Of a DNA stretch of 64,000 nt, positions 1 through 7,689 are shown piece after piece; the first letter of the stretch is position 1, and each line of letters opens with the position of its first letter. The stretch spans positions 2,604,001 through 2,668,000 of the forward strand of contig NC_018518.1 of assembly GCF_000306945.1 (NCBI RefSeq). Direction: 5' to 3'. The notes below the pieces were generated by a model that worked only from the letters and a program-made list of their open reading frames with translations, was not told the origin of the DNA and did no database searches. Position numbers and translations under genes: made by a program. The DNA is from Bordetella pertussis 18323. GTDB taxonomy: Bacteria; Pseudomonadota; Gammaproteobacteria; Burkholderiales; Burkholderiaceae_B.

Positions 1-188
1 ACTTCCTGCACCGCGATGGGCGGCACGCCGATGTAATTGGCCACGTCTTCGAGAATTTCGGCCGGCAACCAGCCTTTCTCTTCTTGCGCGATGGCAAGCG
101 AGGCCATGATGGCCGACTGCCTTTGGTCGGCCGGGAACTTGGCCAGCTCACGGTCGATTTTTTTGTAGGCCTGTTCGGAAAGCAGCAT
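1..188 (-). CDS. nuoE: NADH-quinone oxidoreductase subunit E (partial)
   Basis: This is the N-terminal 62 codons of NuoE, the thioredoxin-fold 2Fe-2S subunit of the peripheral arm of complex I; the rest lies before base 1. The residues visible (MLLSEQAYKKIDRELAKF, then a segment with EEKGWLP and VANYIGVP) match the helical N-terminus of the 24-kDa subunit. The iron-sulfur cysteines are not in the window. The start is the ATG at 188, 45 bp after the nuoD stop, so it continues the nuoABCDE operon on the minus strand. Confidence 0.9.
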   Translation of the reverse strand, partial: MLLSEQAYKKIDRELAKFPADQRQSAIMASLAIAQEEKGWLPAEILEDVANYIGVPPIAVQE

Positions 189-233
189 AGTTTGAATCCG
201 GGTTATGCGGGCGCTCTGGACTGATATGAAGAA

Positions 234-1490
234 TCAGCGGTCGATCTCGCCAAAAACGATGTCCTGCGTGCCGATGATGGTGACGGCGTCGGCAATCATA
301 TGGCCGCGCGCCATTTCGTCCAGCGACTGCAAGTGGGCAAAACCGGGCGCCCGGATCTTCAGGCGGTAGGGTTTGTTGGCGCCATCGGCCACCAGGTAGA
401 TCCCGAACTCGCCCTTCGGGTGCTCGACCGCGGCATAGGCTTCGCCGGGAGGCACGTGGAAACCTTCGGAGAACAGCTTGAAGTGGTGGATCAGCTCTTC
501 CATGTTGGACTTCATGGCGGTGCGGCTGGGCGGCGCGATCTTGTGGTTCTCGATCATGACCGGACCCGGGTTGTTGCGCAGCCATTCGACGCACTGGCGG
601 ATGATGCGGTTGCTTTCGCGCATCTCGGCCACGCGCACCAGATAGCGGTCGTAGCAATCGCCATTGACGCCGACCGGCACGTCGAAGTCCATCAGATCGT
701 AGACTTCGTAAGGTTGCGTCTTGCGCAGGTCCCAGGCCACGCCCGAGCCGCGCAGCATCGGGCCGGTAAAGCCCAGCGCCTTGGCGCGATCCGGGTCGAC
801 CACGCCGATCCCCACCAGGCGCTGCTTCCAGATGCGGTTGTCGGTGAGCAACGTTTCGTACTCGTCGACGCAGCTGGGGAAGCGATTGGTGAAGTCCTCG
901 ATGAAATCCAGCAGCGAGCCCGAGCGCGCGTCGTTCATCGCGCGCACTTCCTTCTCGCCGCGGTATTTGCTCGAATCGCCGTACTGCGGCATGGTGTCGG
1001 GCAGGTCGCGGTAGACGCCGCCGGGACGGTAGTACGCCGCGTGCATGCGGGCGCCCGAGACCGCTTCATAGCAGTCCATCAGGTCCTCGCGCTCGCGGAA
1101 GGCGTACAGGAACACCGCCATCGCGCCCACGTCCAGGGCGTGCGAGCCCAGCGACATCAGGTGGTTCAGGACGCGGGTGATCTCGTCGAACATCACGCGG
1201 ATGTACTGCGCGCGCAGCGGCGCCTCGATGCCCAGCAGCTTCTCGATGGCCATGACATAGGCGTGCTCGTTGCACATCATGGACACGTAGTCCAGGCGGT
1301 CCATGTAGGGCAGCGCCTGGATGAAGGTCTTGTGCTCGGCCAGCTTCTCGGTGGCGCGGTGCAGCAGGCCGATATGCGGGTCGGCGCGCTGGATGACTTC
1401 GCCGTCGAGCTCGAGGACCAGGCGCAGCACGCCGTGCGCGGCCGGGTGCTGCGGGCCGAAGTTGAGCGTGTAGTTCTTGATTTCTGCCAT
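234..1490 (-). CDS. nuoD: NADH-quinone oxidoreductase subunit D
   Basis: NuoD (418 aa, normal length) is the 49-kDa subunit of complex I, which forms the quinone-binding pocket with NuoB in the cytoplasmic arm. Recognisable family stretches are [16 protein letters not shown] near residues 9-24, the [12 protein letters not shown] and SMMCNEHAY segments, and the C-terminal [13 protein letters not shown]. The ATG at 1490 follows the nuoC stop by 2 bp, so translation is probably coupled. The gene has no visible defect. Confidence 0.98.
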   Translation of the reverse strand: MAEIKNYTLNFGPQHPAAHGVLRLVLELDGEVIQRADPHIGLLHRATEKLAEHKTFIQALPYMDRLDYVSMMCNEHAYVMAIEKLLGIEAPLRAQYIRVMFDEITRVLNHLMSLGSHALDVGAMAVFLYAFREREDLMDCYEAVSGARMHAAYYRPGGVYRDLPDTMPQYGDSSKYRGEKEVRAMNDARSGSLLDFIEDFTNRFPSCVDEYETLLTDNRIWKQRLVGIGVVDPDRAKALGFTGPMLRGSGVAWDLRKTQPYEVYDLMDFDVPVGVNGDCYDRYLVRVAEMRESNRIIRQCVEWLRNNPGPVMIENHKIAPPSRTAMKSNMEELIHHFKLFSEGFHVPPGEAYAAVEHPKGEFGIYLVADGANKPYRLKIRAPGFAHLQSLDEMARGHMIADAVTIIGTQDIVFGEIDR

Positions 1491-1492
1491 GA

Positions 1493-2116
1493 TTAACGCC
1501 CCATGCCGTAAGAGTCTTCACGAACGACGCGCGGCGTGATTTCGCGCGGGTCGATCGTGACCGGCTGGTAAATGACCCGCTTCTGCTCGGGGTCGTAACG
1601 CATTTCGACCGTGCCGGAGAGCGGGAAATCCTTGCGGAACGGGTGGCCGATGAAGCCGTAGTCGGTAAGGATGCGACGCAGGTCCGGGTGGCCTTCGAAG
1701 ACGATGCCGTACAGGTCGAAGGCTTCGCGCTCGAACCAGTTCACGCCGGGCCAGCATTCCAGCAGGGACGACACCATCGGGAACTCGTCGTCCGGGGCCC
1801 AGGTGCGCACGCGCAGGCGCCAGTTGTGCTCGATCGACAGCAGGTGCACGACGACGGCATAGCGGCCGCGCGTGACCGGGCCGGTCTTTTCCTCGGGCTG
1901 CGTGCCATTGCCCCAGGTCAGGTAGTCCACGCCGCAAAGGTCGATACAGGACTCGAAGCGCAGCGCCGGGTCGGTGCGCAGCTTGGTGCACGCCGAAAAC
2001 CACTGCTCGGCGGCGACTTCCAGCGTCAATTCGCCAAGCGACTCGGTGAGCGCGAGGTCCTGGCCAAAAGCGGCCTGCAAGTTGTTTTTCAGGGTTTCGA
2101 GCCTGGTCATCATCAT
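1493..2116 (-). CDS. nuoC: NADH-quinone oxidoreductase subunit C
   Basis: NuoC is the 30-kDa peripheral-arm subunit. The protein (205-207 aa depending on start) carries the family signatures [27 protein letters not shown] and [12 protein letters not shown] in its C-terminal half. Three consecutive ATG codons lie at 2116, 2113 and 2110; the first is used here but no Shine-Dalgarno separates them. An open frame extends upstream into antisense nuoB sequence, but it shows no family homology there. The gene lies between nuoB and nuoD in the operon. Confidence 0.95.
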
Positions 2117-2190
2117 GTACGCATAGGTAAACCGGGACACTGCTTCACTGGGCGGCGGCGCGATCGAACCGCGCCGCCCGCGCCGGTGGT

Positions 2191-2667
2191 TCAGCGCGCA
2201 ATCGTATTGGTCAGGCGGATCTTGTTCTGCATCTGCAGCAGGCCATAGACCAGCGCCTCGGCCGTGGGCGGACACCCCGGCACATAAACGTCGACGGGCA
2301 CGATGCGGTCGCAACCACGCACCACCGAGTACGAGTAGTGGTAGTAGCCGCCGCCATTGGCACAGGAGCCCATGGACACCACCCAACGCGGTTCGGGCAT
2401 CTGGTCATAGACCTTGCGCAGCGCCGGCCCCATCTTGTTGCACAGCGTGCCGGCCACGATCATCAGATCGGACTGGCGCGGGCTGGGACGGAAAATGATG
2501 CCGAACTGGTCCAGGTCGTAGCGGGCGGCGCCCGCGTGCATCATTTCGACCGCGCAACAGGCCAGGCCGAAGGTCATGGGCCACATCGAACCGGTCTTGG
2601 CCCAGTTGAGGAACTTGTCGGCGCTGGTGGTGATGAAGCCTTGCTTGAGAATGCCGTCTATAGCCAT
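2191..2667 (-). CDS. nuoB: NADH-quinone oxidoreductase subunit B
   Basis: NuoB (158 aa) carries the terminal 4Fe-4S cluster N2 that passes electrons to quinone. The ligand cysteines are visible in LACCAVEMM (adjacent Cys pair near residue 36), in [11 protein letters not shown] near residue 100, and in [11 protein letters not shown] near residue 130. Length and motif order are normal. It follows nuoA by 36 bp and is followed by a 74-bp gap before nuoC. Confidence 0.98.
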
Positions 2668-2703
2668 ATTCGTCTCTGATAGCGTGCTGATCGAGGCCGG
2701 GAT

Positions 2704-3063
2704 TTATTCCCAGTCCAGCGCGCCCTTTTTCCATTCGTAGATAAACCCGACGGTCAGCACGGCCAGGAAGACCATGACTGTCCAGAAACCGACGAGGCCC
2801 ACCGTACCCTGGGCAATGGCCCACGGGAACAGGAACGCGATTTCCAGGTCGAACAGGATGAAGAGAATGGCTACCAGGTAGTAGCGCACATCGAACTTCA
2901 TCCGCGCGTCTTCGAAGGCTTCGAAGCCGCATTCATAGGGCGACAGTTTTTCGGCGTAAGGACGCCGCGGCCCAAGCAACGAGCCCGCTGTAAGCAGGGC
3001 AAACCCGATCAGGGTTGCCACCAGGATAAACAGCAGGACGGGGAAATACGGGTGCAGGTTCAT
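2704..3063 (-). CDS. nuoA: NADH-quinone oxidoreductase subunit A
   Basis: NuoA (119 aa) is a small inner-membrane subunit at the junction of the membrane and peripheral arms. Three hydrophobic segments are evident, near residues 8-28, 62-82 and 88-108. The loop contains the family signature YECGFEAF with a conserved cysteine. It is the first gene of the minus-strand nuo operon, with an extended -10 motif about 32-40 bp upstream. Confidence 0.97.
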   Translation of the reverse strand: MNLHPYFPVLLFILVATLIGFALLTAGSLLGPRRPYAEKLSPYECGFEAFEDARMKFDVRYYLVAILFILFDLEIAFLFPWAIAQGTVGLVGFWTVMVFLAVLTVGFIYEWKKGALDWE

Positions 3064-3094
3064 TCAGGCGTCCGTCAAATGCGCAAACCTTTGG

Positions 3095-3103
3095 ATTGTA
3101 GCA
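3095..3103 (-). promoter_or_regulatory. nuoAp: candidate extended -10 of the nuo operon
   Basis: On the minus strand, TGC immediately precedes TACAAT, an extended -10 arrangement (TGnTACAAT), about 32 bp before the nuoA start. No good -35 hexamer is seen at 16-18 bp, as is usual for extended -10 promoters. This is the only convincing candidate between the porin terminator and nuoA. Confidence 0.4.
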
Positions 3104-3159
3104 TTTACGGAATTACTTCCGGCTGAACCCAAGCGCTCGGAAACATGATTCAAAAGCGA

Positions 3160-3187
3160 AAAAAGCCGCCCCGAAGGGCGGCTTTTT
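3160..3187 (-). terminator. bidirectional intrinsic terminator after the porin gene
   Basis: AAAAAGCCGCCC and GGGCGGCTTTTT form a 12-bp stem around a CGAA tetraloop. A T-rich tract follows in the minus direction, just after the porin stop. The A-run on the other side makes it symmetrical, so it could stop transcription from either side. It insulates nuo from porin transcription. Confidence 0.88.
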
Positions 3188-3251
3188 TCGCGCGGGCACG
3201 AGGCCCGCGCGTCAGCTTGGAATCGAAGCGGAACTTGCGTTCCGCAGCCGA

Positions 3252-4409
3252 TTAGAAGCGGTGACGGATACCGACGCCGACAGCGGTCGACTTGGCATCT
3301 TCCAGGAACGCGAAGTTCTTGGCGTACGAACCGTAGGCGTACAGGTTGGTGCGCTTGGACAGGTCGTAGGTGTAGCCCAGCGAGAAGACGTTCATCTTCT
3401 CGTCGCCGCCGGTCAGCTTGGGGTCAACCATCTGCCACGAACCGAACACGTTGCTGGCGCCGCCGATGGGGGCCGACAGGCCGACCATGTACGAGTTGGC
3501 CTTGAAGCCGTCAGCGAAGGTGTTCACGCCGAAGCCGCCGAACTTGTCGCCCGAGGGCAGCGTGACGGCGACCGGGTAGCCTTGGCCACCGAACCAGCCG
3601 TCGGTCGTGCGAGCGTAGGCCAGAGCCAGCTTCACGACTTCGAAGTCATACGAACCGCCGAGGCCGTAGCTGCGCGGGGTCGCGTCAACTTCGCCTTGGG
3701 CTTGGTTGTTCGAGGCGTTCAGCTGGTCGTACGACAGAGCGACGTTCAGCGGGCCGTTCACGTAGCGCAGACCGGTCGTGATGGCACGAACGTTGTCGGC
3801 GGTGGCGAAGCCAACGCGGTTGACGGCGTCAGCATCCTTGTCGTTCGCGCTGAACGAGTAGCCGATACCGAACTGGAAGCCGCTGTACGACGGGGTCTGG
3901 TACATGACCATGTTGTCGTAGCGAACGGTGTTCATCGCGCTCATGCCCATGCCGATGTTGGCTTGACCGAAGCCAGCGCCGAACGGATCGATCGAGCCGA
4001 AGTACTTCGAGGCGATGTTGGTTTGGCGACCGAAGTCCAGACGGCCCCAGCTTTCGCTTTGCAGACCGATGGTGGCTTGGCGACCGAACAGGCGGCCGTC
4101 TTGGGCCGAGTTACCGTTGCCCGAGTTGAAGCCCGATTCCAGTTGGAACACAGCTTGCAGGCCGTCACCCAGATCTTCCGTACCACGCAGACCCCAGCGC
4201 GAACCGTTCTGCACGCCGTTGATCATGCCGAAGCGGCTGTGGTTGTACTTGAAGTCGCTGTCGTCGGCGTTAGCGCCTTTCACCTTGAAATCGACATCGT
4301 TGTAGCCGATACCCGTGTCGATGATACCGTACAGGGTGACCGACGTTTCTGCCTGAGCGGCACCGGCGAAACCGGCGAGCAGGGCGGCAGCGAGCAGAGT
4401 CTTTTTCAT
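3252..4409 (-). CDS. outer membrane general porin (Gram-negative porin family)
   Basis: This 385-aa trimeric beta-barrel porin of the betaproteobacterial type should form water-filled channels in the outer membrane. A Sec signal peptide (MKKTLLAAALLAGFAGAAQA, 20 aa) precedes the mature start ETSVTLYGIIDTG. The GSRWGLRGTEDLGDGLQA and SWGRLDFGRQ strands are typical, and the protein ends in HRF, the C-terminal phenylalanine needed for barrel assembly. GGAG lies 8 bp upstream of the ATG. Codon use is strongly biased, as in a highly expressed gene. It matches what I know of the major B. pertussis porin encoded next to nuoA. Confidence 0.95.
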   Translation of the reverse strand: MKKTLLAAALLAGFAGAAQAETSVTLYGIIDTGIGYNDVDFKVKGANADDSDFKYNHSRFGMINGVQNGSRWGLRGTEDLGDGLQAVFQLESGFNSGNGNSAQDGRLFGRQATIGLQSESWGRLDFGRQTNIASKYFGSIDPFGAGFGQANIGMGMSAMNTVRYDNMVMYQTPSYSGFQFGIGYSFSANDKDADAVNRVGFATADNVRAITTGLRYVNGPLNVALSYDQLNASNNQAQGEVDATPRSYGLGGSYDFEVVKLALAYARTTDGWFGGQGYPVAVTLPSGDKFGGFGVNTFADGFKANSYMVGLSAPIGGASNVFGSWQMVDPKLTGGDEKMNVFSLGYTYDLSKRTNLYAYGSYAKNFAFLEDAKSTAVGVGIRHRF

Positions 4410-4624
4410 TTAAGAAATCTCCGTTGATTTGAGTGACAAGAGCAGCAATGCAGCACATACCGGCCTGCCGCCCCCCCTAACTCCGCGAAGGGAAGTTGAC
4501 GCTATTGCATCAAAAATCGGCAGGACTGGCTATGGTCAGGCTCAGAAAAAAGCCGGTTTCCCGCCCCATTGTTGGTAAGTTGCAACATCCTGTCCCCTTA
4601 ATCCGGAATCGCGCGCGGGCTAAC
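4410..4624 (-). promoter_or_regulatory. porin upstream region with a short poly-C run
   Basis: These 215 bp separate the porin start from IS481-A. The region contains the porin ribosome-binding site and a run of seven C at 4471-4477, about 62 bp before the ATG. No clear -35/-10 pair was found. The left end of the stretch abuts the IS481 flank GCTAAC, so anything normally upstream of about 4619 may have been moved elsewhere by recombination. Confidence 0.45.
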
Positions 4625-5667
4625 TGTGAAGATTCAATAGGTTGTATGCATGGTTCATCCGAACCGGATTTGAGAAACTGGAAATCGCCGACCCCCCAGT
4701 TCACTCAAGGAGCCCGGCCGGATGAACACCCATAAGCATGCCCGATTGACCTTCCTACGTCGACTCGAAATGGTCCAGCAATTGATCGCCCATCAAGTTT
4801 GTGTGCCTGAAGCGGCCCGCGCCTATGGGGTCACCGCGCCGACTGTGCGCAAATGGCTGGGCCGCTTCCTGGCTCAGGGCCAGGCGGGCTTGGCCGATGC
4901 GTCCTCGCGCCCGACGGTCTCGCCCCGAGCGATTGCGCCGGCCAAGGCGCTGGCTATCGTGGAGCTGCGCCGCAAGCGGCTGACCCAAGCGCGCATCGCC
5001 CAGGCGCTGGGCGTGTCAGCCAGCACCGTCAGCCGCGTCCTGGCCCGCGCCGGTCTGTCGCACCTGGCCGACCTGGAGCCGGCCGAGCCGGTGGTGCGCT
5101 ACGAGCATCAGGCCCCCGGCGATCTGCTGCACATCGACATCAAGAAGCTGGGACGTATCCAGCGCCCTGGTCACCGGGTCACGGGCAACCGACGCGATAC
5201 CGTTGAGGGGGCCGGCTGGGACTTCGTCTTCGTGGCCATCGATGACCACGCCCGCGTGGCCTTCACCGACATCCACCCCGACGAGCGCTTCCCCAGCGCC
5301 GTCCAGTTCCTCAAGGACGCAGTGGCCTACTACCAGCGCCTGGGCGTGACCATCCAGCGCTTGCTCACCGACAATGGCTCGGCCTTTCGCAGCCGCGCCT
5401 TCGCCGCGCTGTGCCATGAGCTGGGCATCAAGCACCGCTTTACCCGACCTTACCGCCCACAGACCAATGGCAAGGCCGAACGCTTCATCCAGTCGGCCTT
5501 GCGTGAGTGGGCTTACGCTCACACCTACCAGAACTCCCAACACCGAGCCGATGCCATGAAATCCTGGCTACACCACTACAACTGGCATCGACCCCACCAA
5601 GGCATCGGGCGCGCTGTACCCATCTCCAGACTCAACCTGGACGAATACAACCTATTGACAGTTCACA
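4625..5667 (+). mobile_element. IS481: IS481 copy A (complete, mismatched flanks)
   Basis: This is a complete 1,043-bp element. Its left end begins TGTGAAGATTCAATAGG and its right end, read inward, begins TGTGAACTGTCAATAGG, which are imperfect inverted repeats. The 6-bp flanks are GCTAAC on the left and TCTAGC on the right, so there is no target duplication. The left flank also lacks the usual CTAG core. This points to recombination between two IS481 copies or a rearrangement breakpoint rather than a simple insertion. Internally it is nearly identical to the other copies in the window. Confidence 0.97.
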
Positions 5668-5672
5668 TCTAG
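4722..5672 (+). CDS. tnpA: IS481 transposase (copy A)
   Basis: This 316-aa DDE transposase has an N-terminal helix-turn-helix (residues about 25-50), a second HTH near 85-110, and an RNase H-fold catalytic core. The core acids are D139 (HIDIKK), D217 (LTDNGS) and E253 (NGKAERF). AAGGAG precedes the ATG by 9 bp. The last codon and the TAG stop are outside the element: the final A of the IS plus target bases TC give Ile316, and the target CTAG gives the stop. The sequence looks functional. Confidence 0.97.
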   Translation: MNTHKHARLTFLRRLEMVQQLIAHQVCVPEAARAYGVTAPTVRKWLGRFLAQGQAGLADASSRPTVSPRAIAPAKALAIVELRRKRLTQARIAQALGVSASTVSRVLARAGLSHLADLEPAEPVVRYEHQAPGDLLHIDIKKLGRIQRPGHRVTGNRRDTVEGAGWDFVFVAIDDHARVAFTDIHPDERFPSAVQFLKDAVAYYQRLGVTIQRLLTDNGSAFRSRAFAALCHELGIKHRFTRPYRPQTNGKAERFIQSALREWAYAHTYQNSQHRADAMKSWLHHYNWHRPHQGIGRAVPISRLNLDEYNLLTVHI

Positions 5673-5729
5673 CCGGCCGCAATCGGGGACGGGGCAACAC
5701 GGGGCAGACAAGGACGCTGCGCAGGCCGC

Positions 5730-5759
5730 TCGACAAGCGAAGCGAAATCGCCATATAAT
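5730..5759 (+). promoter_or_regulatory. candidate promoter upstream of rpmI
   Basis: TCGACA and TATAAT are separated by 18 bp. The pair lies about 250 bp upstream of rpmI in a 340-bp stretch with no convincing gene. The long leader could hold post-transcriptional control: L20 autogenously controls its operon in several bacteria, although I could not fold a known L20 leader here. Confidence 0.5.
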
Positions 5760-5866
5760 CAAAGGCTTTCCGGCGCTTGTGCGATCTTTTTTGCCGCAGG
5801 AGCCGGGAGAGCGGGGCATTAATGAGGGCATTGCCGCCTGGCAAGACCTCAGGAATCGCATCCGAA

Positions 5867-5905
5867 GCAGTACCAATAAGCAGTACCCATGAGCAGCACC
5901 AATAA
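5867..5905 (+). repeat. three 13-bp tandem repeats in the rpmI leader
   Basis: The units GCAGTACCAATAA, GCAGTACCCATGA and GCAGCACCAATAA lie head to tail with no spacer; units two and three differ from the first at 2 and 1 positions. The array sits about 100 bp upstream of rpmI and downstream of the candidate promoter, inside the probable leader. No long frame runs through it. Confidence 0.85.
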
Positions 5906-6007
5906 GTGGACACAGGTTCGACCAAGTTTTGTCGCCCGGTTGGCAACTTGCAGTAGCCGGCGCCAAGCACCTGTAGCCATGTACATCAACATCCTCTAGG
6001 AATCATC

Positions 6008-6205
6008 ATGCCCAAGATGAAAACCAAGAAAAGCGCCGCCAAGCGCTTTAAGGTTCGCGGCAGCGGATCCATCAAGCGTGGTCAGGCGTTCAAGCGTCAC
6101 ATCCTGACCAAGAAGACCACCAAGAACAAGCGCCAGCTGCGCGGTTCGGCTGCGGTCCACGAAACCAACGTCGCTTCCGTGAAAGCGATGATGCCTTTCG
6201 CTTGA
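6008..6205 (+). CDS. rpmI: 50S ribosomal protein L35
   Basis: L35 (65 aa) is a small basic protein of the large ribosomal subunit. The start [20 protein letters not shown] and the central [13 protein letters not shown] are diagnostic. It is the first gene of an rpmI-rplT-pheS-pheT-ihfA cluster. The usual upstream partner infC is not found in the 340 bp between IS481-A and this gene. Confidence 0.98.
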
Positions 6206-6220
6206 TAAGGGAGATCTACT

Positions 6221-6580
6221 ATGCCTCGCGTTAAACGCGGCGTTACCGCCCGCGCCCGTCACAAGAAAGTCATTGCCGCCGCCAAGGGTTACCGTGGCCG
6301 TCGTGGCAACGTATTCCGCATCGCCAAGCAAGCGGTCATGCGCGCCGGCCAATACGCCTACCGCGACCGCCGCAACAAGAAGCGCACGTTCCGTGCCCTG
6401 TGGATCACCCGTATCAACGCCGCCGTGCGTGAGCAGGGCATGAGCTACAGCGTGTTCATCGCCGGCCTGAAGAAGGCTGCGATCGAACTCGATCGCAAGG
6501 TGCTGGCCGATCTGGCCGTGCGCGACAAGGCCGGTTTCGCGGCCATCGTGCAGCAAGCCAAGGCTGCCTTGGCTGCCTGA
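6221..6580 (+). CDS. rplT: 50S ribosomal protein L20
   Basis: L20 (119 aa) binds 23S rRNA early in large-subunit assembly and represses its own operon in several bacteria. [16 protein letters not shown], the [17 protein letters not shown] segment and the [14 protein letters not shown] helix are clear family marks. GGGAG precedes the ATG. The gene lies 15 bp after rpmI and is followed by a terminator-like hairpin before pheS. Confidence 0.98.
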   Translation: MPRVKRGVTARARHKKVIAAAKGYRGRRGNVFRIAKQAVMRAGQYAYRDRRNKKRTFRALWITRINAAVREQGMSYSVFIAGLKKAAIELDRKVLADLAVRDKAGFAAIVQQAKAALAA

Positions 6581-6606
6581 TCGCGTACATACATCGCGGA
6601 TCGCTG

Positions 6607-6639
6607 CAAACGGGGCTGTAATGGCCCCGTTTGCGTTTT
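6607..6639 (+). terminator. terminator or attenuator between rplT and pheS
   Basis: CAAACGGGGC and GCCCCGTTTG form a perfect 10-bp stem with a 7-nt loop, followed by CGTTTTG. It stands between the ribosomal protein genes and pheS. It probably lowers synthetase transcription relative to L35/L20. In enteric bacteria pheST is attenuated by a leader peptide, but no Phe-rich leader peptide is visible here. Confidence 0.7.
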
Positions 6640-6654
6640 GAAGGCTCAAATTCC

Positions 6655-7677
6655 ATGACATTACTGGTCGACGACCTGGTTTCTCAGGCTCAAGAACGAT
6701 TCGCCGCTGCCTCCGACGCCGCCGCGCTCGAAAACGCCAAGGCGCGCTTTCTGGGCAAGGAAGGCGCGCTGACGGTCCTGCTCAAGGCACTGGGCAAGCT
6801 GGACCCCGAGCAGAAGCGCGAAATGGGCGCTCGCATCAACCAGGCCAAGCAGCAGATCGAAGCGTTGCTCAACGCCCGCCGCGCCGCGCTGGCGCAGGCC
6901 GAGCTGGATGCCCGCCTGGCCTCCGAAACCATCGATGTCACCCTGCCTGGCCGCGGCAAGGCCGCCGGCGGGATCCACCCGGTCATCCGTACCTGGGAAC
7001 GCGTCGAAGAAATCTTCCGTTCCATCGGCTTCGACGTGGCCGACGGTCCCGAGGTGGAAAACGACTGGACCAATTTCACTGCCCTGAACAACCCGCTGGA
7101 CCACCCGGCGCGGTCGATGCAGGACACCTTCTACGTCGACATGCACGATGCCGACGGCCTGCCGCTGCTGCTGCGCACGCACACCAGCCCGATGCAGGTG
7201 CGCTATGCGCGCATGCACAAGCCGCCCATCAAGGTCATCGCGCCGGGGCGCACCTACCGCGTCGACAGCGACGCCACCCACTCGCCCATGTTCCACCAGG
7301 TCGAGGGGCTGTGGATCGCCGAGGACATTTCGTTTGCCGACCTCAAGGGCGTGTACACCGACTTCCTGCGCTGCTTCTTCGAAAGCGACGATCTGGTGGT
7401 GCGCTTCCGGCCGTCCTTCTTCCCGTTCACCGAACCGTCGGCCGAGATCGACATGATGTTCACCTCCGGACCCAATCGCGGCCGCTGGCTGGAGATCTCG
7501 GGTTCGGGCCAGGTGCATCCGCAGGTCGTGCGCAACTTCGGGCTCGACCCCGAGCGCTACATCGGCTTTGCCTTCGGCTCCGGGCTGGAGCGCCTGACCA
7601 TGCTGCGTTACGGCGTCAACGACCTGCGCCAGTTCTACGAAGGCGATTTGCGCTTCCTGCGCCAGTTCAACGAATAA
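6655..7677 (+). CDS. pheS: phenylalanine-tRNA ligase alpha subunit
   Basis: This is the catalytic alpha subunit (340 aa) of the heterotetrameric class II synthetase that charges tRNA-Phe. The N-terminal coiled-coil (residues about 1-85) is followed by the class II core: [26 protein letters not shown], the motif 2 region [15 protein letters not shown], and motif 3 in [18 protein letters not shown]. The ATG at 6655 is preferred over a TTG at 6631, which lies inside the upstream hairpin; AAGG lies about 10 bp before the ATG. Confidence 0.97.
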
Positions 7678-7689
7678 ATACGGGCAATC

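Noticed and set aside
3261..4427. A 388-codon plus-strand frame opposite the porin
   Set aside because: Antisense artefact of strong third-position GC bias; the porin has signal peptide, strands and terminal Phe.
5867..5905. CRISPR array
   Set aside because: The repeats are 13 bp, contiguous and without spacers; no cas genes or other regularly spaced repeats occur in the window.
5632..5970. A minus-strand frame in the rpmI leader region
   Set aside because: It runs into the IS481 end, has no RBS and no family; the region is better explained as a leader with promoter and repeats.
5673..6007. A possible infC gene upstream of rpmI
   Set aside because: I looked for an IF3 start (including ATT/ATC starts) and found only short frames; infC is not here.
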